Below are positions 1-5,043 of a DNA stretch of 10,103 nucleotides, piece by piece (the first letter of the stretch is position 1; each line of letters starts with the position of its first letter). The DNA lies in assembly GCA_934446065.1 (NCBI GenBank), contig CAKSDP010000039.1, positions 1-10,103 on the forward strand, given 5' to 3'. The notes beneath the pieces were generated by a model that was not told where the DNA came from, made no database searches, and worked only from the letters and a program-made list of their open reading frames with translations. The DNA is from an uncultured Eubacteriales bacterium (GTDB lineage: Bacteria > Bacillota > Clostridia > Oscillospirales > CAG-272). The position numbers were made by a program, and so were the translations under genes.

Positions 1-322
<322 letters not shown>

Positions 323-327
<5 letters not shown>

Positions 328-340
328 ACTAGCGTAGTTC
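323..340 (+). other. Hairpin straddling the 23S 3' end
   Basis: GAACTAC (323-329) and GTAGTTC (334-340) form a perfect 7-bp stem with the 4-base loop TAGC, across the predicted mature 3' end of 23S rRNA. It is not followed by a T-tract, so it is not a terminator. It could be a processing signal or a structure that forms before the normal 5'-3' 23S processing stem. The inverted repeat is seen directly; the role is inferred. Confidence 0.4.
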
Positions 341-435
341 TCTCATGTGTTGTTGTGTATTTCTTTATTCGGTTTTTCAATGATTATCTCGGTTGCATCT
401 TATCGTGAAGAACATTTGAATATTTTGTTCATGTC

Positions 436-464
436 ACTGCTTGAAATTATTCAAGCAGTTTTTT
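436..464 (+). terminator. Intrinsic terminator of the rRNA operon
   Basis: ACTGCTTGAA (436-445) pairs perfectly with TTCAAGCAGT (450-459) around the loop ATTA, and a run of T follows to 464. It lies about 110 bp after the 23S 3' end, so the rRNA transcript appears to end here without including a 5S gene. Confidence 0.88.
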
Positions 465-501
465 ATGTATATTTCTACTCTTATAGCTTGTATAATATGA
501 G

Positions 502-534
502 AAAAACCGCTGTGCTCTGTACACAGCGGTTTTC
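502..534. terminator. Bidirectional terminator between rRNA operon and rplS
   Basis: AAAACCGCTGTG (503-514) and CACAGCGGTTTT (522-533) form a perfect 12-bp stem with a 7-base loop. On the minus strand the stem runs into TTTTT, about 33 bp after the rplS stop codon, so it is a good rplS terminator. On the plus strand it would catch read-through from the rRNA operon. Confidence 0.88.
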
Positions 535-566
535 TTTGCATATTCTTGATAAACGGGGTGGTGGAC

Positions 567-908
567 TCAGATAAGCTCTTTAACCTTCGAGCTCTTACCG
601 ACTCTGTCACGCAGATAGTAGAGCTTTGCTCTTCTGACTTTACCCTGTCTTACGACCTCAACCTTTTCAACTCTGGGAGAGTGGATCGGGAAGGTCTTCT
701 CAACGCCGCAACCGTAAGCAACGTGACGAACGGTGAATGTAGCAGAGATGCCACCGCCGTGCTTAGCGATTACAGTGCCTTCAAAAATCTGAATTCTTTC
801 TCTCGTGCCCTCAATGATCTTGTTGTGAACCTTAACGGTATCACCGATCTCAAAGGAGGGAATCTCAGCCTTAAGCTGTTCGCTCGCAAATGCAGTGAGT
901 TTATCCAT
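567..908 (-). CDS. rplS: 50S ribosomal protein L19
   Basis: Encodes 113 residues, close to the usual 113-117 for L19, a protein at the 30S-50S interface of the ribosome. The family core is plain: IPSFEIGDTVKVHNKI near residues 16-31, FEGTVIAKHGGG near 43-54, and PIHSPRVEKVEVVRQGKVRR near 74-93, ending in AKLYYLRDRVGKSSKVKE. The start is fixed by a strong ribosome binding site, AGGAGGAG on the minus strand (complement at 916-923), 7 bases before the ATG. In many bacteria rplS follows rpsP-rimM-trmD. Here it stands alone with its own promoter (992-1020) and terminator (502-534), next to an rRNA operon and downstream of a recombinase gene. Confidence 0.98.
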   Translation of the reverse strand: MDKLTAFASEQLKAEIPSFEIGDTVKVHNKIIEGTRERIQIFEGTVIAKHGGGISATFTVRHVAYGCGVEKTFPIHSPRVEKVEVVRQGKVRRAKLYYLRDRVGKSSKVKELI

Positions 909-991
909 TGTAAAACTCCTCCTGTGTTATAGACATTCGTGCAGAGCATGCAGAGGACTGTCCTTTGTTTTCGTGCGTTACGCACTAATTA

Positions 992-1020
992 ATTATATCA
1001 TATTATTCTTCCAAATGCAA
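992..1020 (-). promoter_or_regulatory. Extended -10 promoter of rplS
   Basis: On the minus strand, TGATATAAT (complement 992-1000) is a perfect extended -10 element. With a 17-bp spacer it follows a weak -35, TTGCAT (complement 1015-1020). Transcription would start near 985, giving a leader of about 77 nt. The leader begins close to a small hairpin (GTGCG-TAA-CGCAC type, 973-985) and ends at the AGGAGGAG ribosome binding site. The boxes are seen directly; use as a promoter is inferred. Confidence 0.7.
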
Positions 1021-1045
1021 TAGTTTTCCGATATTATTCGCATAA

Positions 1046-2056
1046 CTATTTCTTCTTTTTCGTCCCAACTTCCGCCAGAGGATTTTTAGCCATCGCGTCC
1101 TCCATGCTCTTGTTCGAGACGTGGGTGTATATTTGCGTTGTGTTGAGCTGTTCGTGCCCGAGTATGTCCTTGAGCACGCGGATATCAACATCGCCTGTCT
1201 GATACATCAGCGTCGCTGCCGTGTGACGTAGCTTGTGCGTTGAGTAGTGCTTGTTTTCAAGCCCTGCTGCCGTTAAATACTTCTTGACCATGTGCTGAAC
1301 GGTTTTGTTTGATATCGGGTGTCCGAGTCTGCTGAGAAACAGCGCATTTGTCTCTTCGCCCTCATGCCGCAGTTTCATTCGCTCGGGCAGATAGTCCCTG
1401 ATCGCCTCGGTGCAGGCATCGTTCAGATACACTATCCGTTCCTTCGCTCCCTTGCCGACTACGCGCATCGAGCGTAGCTCGGGATCAAGATCGCCCATCT
1501 CTATCCCGCACAGCTCAGATAAACGCACACCGCAGTTCAAAAATATCGTGATTATTGCGAAATCTCGTATGCGGTATGGGTTTTCTGCGTCTGATCTTAC
1601 CGCGTCAAGCAGCGCGAGGCTTTCCTCGAGCGACAGATATTTGGGCAGCTCCTTCGGCTTTTTCGGTCCCTCAATGTCGGCGGCGGGATTTGTGTCAAGC
1701 AGCCTCGTCTTCTGCGTGTGATACTTGTAGAACGATTTTATCGCCGAAAGCTTACGCGAGCGCGCTCTCGCACCGTTCTGACGATCGCCCTTGGCGTAAT
1801 ACAGGAATTCGTATATATCCTCCGGCGTCACCGACGCGAAGAAATCGCGGTCGAGACCGGATATGTCCATCTCGCAGAGATCATCCGGTTCCGTTGAGGC
1901 ACCGTTTTTGTGCGCAAGCGTAAATCTGCAAAATGTGCGCAGATCAAGCATATATTCCTTCACCGTAATTGGTGAGCGCTCCTGAATGGAGGACTTGTAC
2001 ACACAGAATTTCCGTATAAGTTCCGGATAGCTTTCAATATTGTATGCGTCAGACAT
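1046..2056 (-). CDS. Tyrosine recombinase, XerC/XerD type
   Basis: Encodes 336 residues. The N-terminal SAM-like core-binding domain spans about residues 8-115 and the catalytic domain about 138-325. The catalytic set is complete: R178 (in CGVRLSELCG), K202 in the beta-hairpin (VVGKGAKER), H274 and R277 (HKLRHTAAT), H301 (LGHEQLNTTQ) and the nucleophile Y310 (IYTH). It should therefore be an active DNA strand-exchange enzyme. I chose the ATG at 2056 over an upstream in-frame ATG at 2125 because GGAGG (complement 2061-2065) sits 4 bases before it and the upstream extension has no binding site or family similarity. No excisionase, phage or transposon genes adjoin it, so it may be a chromosomal Xer-like enzyme or an orphan integrase. 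Whether it acts on dif, a phase-variable promoter or another site cannot be told from sequence. The C-terminus ends in a KKKK tail. Confidence 0.93.
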   Translation of the reverse strand: MSDAYNIESYPELIRKFCVYKSSIQERSPITVKEYMLDLRTFCRFTLAHKNGASTEPDDLCEMDISGLDRDFFASVTPEDIYEFLYYAKGDRQNGARARSRKLSAIKSFYKYHTQKTRLLDTNPAADIEGPKKPKELPKYLSLEESLALLDAVRSDAENPYRIRDFAIITIFLNCGVRLSELCGIEMGDLDPELRSMRVVGKGAKERIVYLNDACTEAIRDYLPERMKLRHEGEETNALFLSRLGHPISNKTVQHMVKKYLTAAGLENKHYSTHKLRHTAATLMYQTGDVDIRVLKDILGHEQLNTTQIYTHVSNKSMEDAMAKNPLAEVGTKKKK

Positions 2057-2086
2057 AGTTCCTCCATAACATTTTTGTGAATTTTT

Positions 2087-2108
2087 CGCGTATTCTCTTG
2101 AATACGCG
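2087..2108. repeat. Perfect 9-4-9 inverted repeat in divergent promoter region
   Basis: CGCGTATTC (2087-2095) and GAATACGCG (2100-2108) are perfect inverted copies with a 4-base spacer, TCTT. The repeat lies in the 5' leader of the recombinase gene, 30 bp from its start codon, and covers the -35 box of the oppositely oriented membrane-protein gene. No T-tract follows in either direction, so it is not a terminator. It could be an operator, or a binding site for the recombinase itself. Confidence 0.6.
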
Positions 2109-2126
2109 CGGGTAATAGTATACAAT
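2098..2126 (+). promoter_or_regulatory. Promoter of the membrane-protein gene
   Basis: TTGAAT (2098-2103) and TACAAT (2121-2126) are separated by exactly 17 bp, a good sigma-A type promoter. The predicted start site is near 2133, inside the 12-bp palindrome CAAGATATCTTG at 2131-2142. On the opposite strand TATACT (complement 2117-2122) could be the -10 of the recombinase gene, but I see no convincing -35 for it. Confidence 0.6.
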
Positions 2127-2130
2127 TAAA

Positions 2131-2142
2131 CAAGATATCTTG
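2131..2142. repeat. 12-bp perfect palindrome at predicted transcription start
   Basis: CAAGATATCTTG equals its own reverse complement. It overlies the predicted transcription start of the gene beginning at 2157, a usual place for a repressor operator. A perfect 12-bp palindrome in AT-rich sequence can also occur by chance, so the role is tentative. Confidence 0.4.
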
Positions 2143-2156
2143 AAGGGAACGGGCAA

Positions 2157-2726
2157 ATGAAAGCGTTTATAAAGGAAAACCGTTATCTTGTGACAAACCA
2201 GCTCCTGAATCAGTTCGGCGGAGCTGTCCTCGGACTGGTCTTATCTTTTCTTTTTGTTATGCGCGGAAATACCGCAGTGCTGCTGTCGGCAATATTTTCT
2301 GTCGGATTTTATGTTGTTTTGCAGTATACGGCGCTCTGGGATGCGGGTGCGCGCGATATCATACGCGTTGAAGGCCGCAGACTGAAATACCGCCCGTATG
2401 CCGGTGTTGTTATGGCAGCCTTTGCGAATATACCGAACTTCCTGATCGCTATATGCGTGACGGTCGGAACGGTGTTCGGCCGTTCGATCGAGAACGGGGG
2501 AGCGTTCGGCTATGAGTGGGCGGGAAATCTTGCGACTGTCTCAAAGCTGATCGGCAGCGTGTGGGAGTCCATGTTCAACGGCTTCGTGCAGCTGTATTCT
2601 CCGCACAACCCGATCGTCTATTGGTTCATGCCAATCGTCTCGATCGTTGCGGCGGGACTCGGGTACTTCGCCGGAATGAAGAACTTCCGCATCATTCCCG
2701 CAAGAAAGAACGCAAAAAAGAAATAA
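2157..2726 (+). CDS. Membrane protein of unknown function, four predicted helices
   Basis: Encodes 189 residues that I do not recognise as a named family. Hydrophobic segments lie at about 14-35, 39-60, 83-107 and 153-174, with a further weakly amphipathic stretch near 128-145. There is no cleavable signal peptide. The short basic N-terminus (MKAFIKENR) and the very basic C-terminal tail (RKNAKKK) suggest both ends are cytoplasmic. Between the second and third helices is a charged loop with RDIIRVEGRRLKYRP, probably cytoplasmic. The loop at about 108-150 is probably outside. The start is supported by AAGGG at 2143-2147, nine bases upstream, and by the promoter at 2098-2126. The gene is divergent from the tyrosine recombinase and shares its control region. 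No transporter or enzyme motif is visible, so I give no function. Confidence 0.85.
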   Translation: MKAFIKENRYLVTNQLLNQFGGAVLGLVLSFLFVMRGNTAVLLSAIFSVGFYVVLQYTALWDAGARDIIRVEGRRLKYRPYAGVVMAAFANIPNFLIAICVTVGTVFGRSIENGGAFGYEWAGNLATVSKLIGSVWESMFNGFVQLYSPHNPIVYWFMPIVSIVAAGLGYFAGMKNFRIIPARKNAKKK

Positions 2727-2740
2727 AACAGAATAAATAA

Positions 2741-2774
2741 GGACTGCCGTGATATGCACGACAGCCCTGTTTTT
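2741..2774. terminator. Bidirectional terminator between convergent genes
   Basis: GGACTGCCGTG (2741-2751) and CACGACAGCCC (2757-2767) form an 11-bp stem with the loop ATATG. The two imperfect positions become G-U pairs in the minus-strand RNA, so the hairpin is fully paired in that direction and has two mismatches in the other. The plus strand has TTTTT at 2770-2774; the minus strand has a looser TTATTTATT tract. It sits between the convergent genes ending at 2726 and 2773 and its T-tract touches the stop codon of the latter. Confidence 0.75.
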
Positions 2775-2985
2775 ATATGCTGAACAGCGTGCAGCCGTAT
2801 GCCTTGAATTCCTTTATTTTTTCCTCAAGGCGCTCCACTGTCACATTGTACTCTGCGGCAAGGCATCTGATGCACATGAATTTCTTTGCCCCGCGGTTCA
2901 CAAGCTTGCGATGCAGACCGATGTCGTCACGCGTGAGCTTTGCACCGCACTTTATGCAGGTTTCCTCGTTTAATCCTTCGATCAT
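2773..2985 (-). CDS. Small zinc-ribbon protein of unknown function
   Basis: Encodes 70 residues with two CxxC knuckles, C10-C13 (ETCIKCGAKL) and C38-C41 (FMCIRC), spaced 24 residues apart as in zinc-ribbon folds. A charged helical stretch at about 47-62 (VERLEEKIKEF) and a lone C65 follow. Neither a signal peptide nor membrane segments are seen, so it is probably cytoplasmic. The start codon lies 3 nt after the GH27 stop codon. The ribosome binding site before it is poor (AAAG only), which suggests translation coupled to the upstream gene. A nucleic-acid-binding or metal-binding regulatory role is possible, but the sequence does not prove one. The reading frame is supported by the ordered cysteines, tight operon spacing and the terminator just after it. 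Confidence 0.8.
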   Translation of the reverse strand: MIEGLNEETCIKCGAKLTRDDIGLHRKLVNRGAKKFMCIRCLAAEYNVTVERLEEKIKEFKAYGCTLFSI

Positions 2986-2988
2986 AGA

Positions 2989-4125
2989 TTATATCTTTAC
3001 AAATTTTGCTTTGAAGAACTTGAACGAATGTCCCTCAAGACGGGGGTTGTAGAAATCTCTCTTTACGCCGACGCATTCTCCCGTGAGAACATCGGTAAGC
3101 TCAAGGCCGTATCCGCTCGAGTAGGGAACACCGATATCATCGAAATACAGAAGTACGTCAAGAGGGTACTCGGCGAAGTTGTAGTACGCGAGGAGCAGCT
3201 CGCCGTTCGAGAGCATCTTGAGCATACCCATGCGTCCGTTGCTCGCGTAGCGCTGCTTCGGCTCGTAGTACGGCGGGCGGTTTTCGGGATCCTGATTGAT
3301 CGCGATAAGCTCGCGGTTAAGCATAACGTTGCGGCAGTAGTCGTTCATGTTGCGGATGTCGCCGCCCATCATCAGCGGAACGCCGAACAGGCACCACAGC
3401 GAGAAGTGCATGAGGTATTCCTCGTCGGTGCAGCCGTTCTCGCGTGCAACATTGCCGTTGCCGTGCATACCTACAACGAGCATATCCATGTCGTTGAAGC
3501 AGCCGGGACCGGACATCGACAGCTTGTCGAGCTGAGTCTGAGCTATGTAGCGGAAGCTCTCGTATTCGTCGGTAATGTCCGCGGTCGAGCGGTACATATG
3601 AGCACCGACGGAGCGCATCCATGTGGCAGGCTCGTGCTCGCCGACGGAGCATCCGGAGAACAGGATCTCGCGGCCGGTCGATTTGAGCGCCATGCTCATC
3701 GTGAGATAAGCGTTTTTGCAGTCTGCGCTTCCGGGGAAGTGGCAGAGGTCGTATTTGAGGTAGTCAACGCCCCACTCGGCGAACTGGCGTGCGTCCTCGT
3801 ATTCATGACCGTAGCTTCCGGGGTATCCGGCGCAGGTCATGATGCCGGCTGCGGAATACATACCGAACTTGAGTCCCTTCGAGTGAACGTAATCGGCAAC
3901 GTACTTCATTCCGTGCGGGAATTTTTCCGGATCGGGAACAAGGCGGCCCTCGGCGTCGCGCTCGCGGAGATCCCAGCAGTCGTCGATGACGACGTACTCG
4001 TATCCGGCGTCGCGATATCCCTTCTCGACCATGGCATCAGCGATCTCGAGAATGAGTTTTTCGTTTATGTTAGGACCGAATGTGTTCCATGAGTTCCACC
4101 CCATAGGCGGTGTTTGTGCAAGCAT
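2989..4125 (-). CDS. GH27-family glycosidase, alpha-galactosidase-like
   Basis: Encodes 378 residues, the usual size of a single-domain clan GH-D enzyme with a (beta/alpha)8 barrel and a C-terminal beta domain (about 300-378). The family N-terminal motif PPMGWNSWN is at 6-14 and VIDDCW at 46-51. The catalytic nucleophile is probably D126 in DYLKYDLCHF, where most relatives have KYDNC. The probable acid/base is D183 in YRSTADI. GPGCFNDMDML at 206-216 and PLMMGGDI at 250-257 match conserved family blocks. There is no signal peptide, so it should act in the cytoplasm on imported oligosaccharides. I chose the ATG at 4125 because GGAG (complement 4133-4136) precedes it and residue 1 starts just before the conserved barrel; the longer frame to 4410 runs back through the promoter. 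The region usually holding CEWG reads CSVGEHEPATWM, so substrate (alpha-galactoside, N-acetylgalactosaminide, beta-arabinopyranoside or other) is uncertain. Confidence 0.92.
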   Translation of the reverse strand: MLAQTPPMGWNSWNTFGPNINEKLILEIADAMVEKGYRDAGYEYVVIDDCWDLRERDAEGRLVPDPEKFPHGMKYVADYVHSKGLKFGMYSAAGIMTCAGYPGSYGHEYEDARQFAEWGVDYLKYDLCHFPGSADCKNAYLTMSMALKSTGREILFSGCSVGEHEPATWMRSVGAHMYRSTADITDEYESFRYIAQTQLDKLSMSGPGCFNDMDMLVVGMHGNGNVARENGCTDEEYLMHFSLWCLFGVPLMMGGDIRNMNDYCRNVMLNRELIAINQDPENRPPYYEPKQRYASNGRMGMLKMLSNGELLLAYYNFAEYPLDVLLYFDDIGVPYSSGYGLELTDVLTGECVGVKRDFYNPRLEGHSFKFFKAKFVKI

Positions 4126-4180
4126 GATTAGTCTCCAATCAAAATTTAGTGGCACAAAAAATCGTGCGATCTTCCTAATT

Positions 4181-4208
4181 ATTATACCAAAACGGGAGCG
4201 TTTGTCAA
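4181..4208 (-). promoter_or_regulatory. Near-perfect consensus promoter of the GH27 gene
   Basis: On the minus strand TTGACA (complement 4203-4208) and TATAAT (complement 4181-4186) both match consensus exactly. They are separated by 16 bp and a TGG just upstream of the -10 makes it an extended -10. Transcription would start near 4174, about 49 nt before the ATG. The spacer contains AAACG-CTCC-CGTTT, a small inverted repeat that could be an operator; so strong a promoter for a sugar-degrading gene would normally need a repressor. The repressor is inferred. Confidence 0.85.
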
Positions 4209-4290
4209 GGCGGCGCGGGTATTTTAATAAATAATAAGAAGCAAATCGCGCGCATCGGAAATAAAGTTGAAATATTTGGTCAAAATAATA

Positions 4291-4319
4291 TAGACTCGGC
4301 GACGCAGTTGTGCTATAAT
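4291..4319 (+). promoter_or_regulatory. Promoter of the hydrolase-gltX-glnS cluster
   Basis: TGCTATAAT (4311-4319) is a perfect extended -10. A -35 candidate, TAGACT (4291-4296, four of six consensus bases), lies 17 bp upstream of the TATAAT. The predicted start is near 4326, leaving a leader of about 49 nt. That is too short for a T-box riboswitch, which often controls aminoacyl-tRNA synthetase genes in Bacillota. Confidence 0.75.
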
Positions 4320-4341
4320 TAATATATGGTATTATGCGTCG
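4300..4341. repeat. Inverted repeat flanking the -10 box
   Basis: CGACGCA (4300-4306) and TGCGTCG (4335-4341) are perfect inverted copies 28 bp apart. One arm lies in the promoter spacer and the other in the early transcribed region, so they bracket the TATAAT at 4314-4319. The layout would suit a dimeric repressor or activator spanning the promoter; this is inference from position only. Confidence 0.4.
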
Positions 4342-4374
4342 GCGCAGATATCCCATTGAACACCGGAGGATCTT

Positions 4375-5025
4375 ATGGAGCTTGATATTTTGTACGGAAG
4401 CGGGATGCACGCGAACACCTACCTCCTGACGGATTCGGGCGAGAGCGCGCTCATCGACTGCTCTGCCGATCCGGCAAAGGTGACAGCGCTTCTCGAAAAA
4501 CGCTCATCCGTGCTCAGATACATACTCCTGACACACGGACACTTTGATCATATCACGTATCTTGACGAGATGCGGGATCTGACCGGCGCTGCGGCAATGA
4601 TCCACAAGGACGACGCCGAAATGCTCGGCGACAGCGTGAAGAACGGCTACTCTACGATGTACCGTTCCGGTGAGCTTACCGTGCGTTCTGCCGAAAAGGA
4701 GCTTTCGGACGGCGAGAAGATCACGCTCGGTGGTGTCGGGATCACACTCATCCATACCCCCGGCCATACAAAGGGATCGTCATGCTACCTTGCGGACGGC
4801 GTACTGTTTTCGGGCGATACGCTGTTCTGCCAGAATGTCGGAAGAACCGATATGTACGGCGGAAGCCCGTCGGCGCTTTTTGAGTCGCTGAAGCGGCTCG
4901 GAGAGCTTGATCGTGCGACGGTCGTGCGTCCCGGCCACGGAGCCGGCACAACCATCGGCGACGAGTTCGATTCAAACTACTATATGATGCAGGCGCAGGG
5001 CGACGCCGGATCTATCTTTGACTGA
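4375..5025 (+). CDS. MBL-fold metallo-hydrolase, glyoxalase II-like
   Basis: Encodes 216 residues, the usual size of single-domain YcbL/glyoxalase-II-like proteins of the metallo-beta-lactamase fold. The binuclear metal site is complete: H54, H56, D58 and H59 in THGHFDH, H131 in TPGHTKGS, the bridging D148 in FSGDTLF, and H188 in RPGHG. GRTDMYGG at 156-163 is also typical. It probably hydrolyses a thioester or ester; the true substrate is not evident, and the larger substrate-binding C-terminal domain of classical glyoxalase II is absent. It should be cytoplasmic, since no signal peptide is seen. GGAGG at 4366-4370 supports the start. It is the first gene of a cluster, with gltX 18 bp downstream, and is the likely promoter-proximal gene. 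Confidence 0.93.
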   Translation: MELDILYGSGMHANTYLLTDSGESALIDCSADPAKVTALLEKRSSVLRYILLTHGHFDHITYLDEMRDLTGAAAMIHKDDAEMLGDSVKNGYSTMYRSGELTVRSAEKELSDGEKITLGGVGITLIHTPGHTKGSSCYLADGVLFSGDTLFCQNVGRTDMYGGSPSALFESLKRLGELDRATVVRPGHGAGTTIGDEFDSNYYMMQAQGDAGSIFD

Positions 5026-5043
5026 ACATAAAGGAAACTGAAA

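Noticed and set aside
491..496. TATAAT on the plus strand
   Set aside because: There is no -35 at the right distance, and a terminator follows within 10 bp, so it would drive nothing.
347..574. Open frame of 75 codons, plus strand, with a hydrophobic start
   Set aside because: It runs through two terminator hairpins, lies in AT-rich rRNA-rplS spacer, and shows no ribosome binding site or family motif.
1019..1050. AATAGTT/AACTATT inverted repeat after the recombinase stop codon
   Set aside because: It is a weak AT-rich stem with a long loop and no T-tract; not convincing as a terminator.
2057..2125. 23-residue N-terminal extension of the recombinase
   Set aside because: It crosses the inverted repeat and lacks a ribosome binding site, whereas the ATG at 2056 has GGAGG just upstream.
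3028..4092. Long open frame (354 codons) antisense to the GH27 gene
   Set aside because: It is a codon-bias shadow: low-complexity Val/Ala/His-rich product, no ribosome binding site, and the opposite strand holds a clear GH27 enzyme.
4326..4374. Possible T-box riboswitch before the gltX cluster
   Set aside because: The predicted leader is only about 49 nt, far too short for a T-box, and no T-box core sequence is visible.
4126..4410. Longer N-terminus for the GH27 protein
   Set aside because: The extension crosses the consensus promoter at 4181-4208 and the divergent promoter region; the ATG at 4125 has its own ribosome binding site and sits at the family N-terminus.
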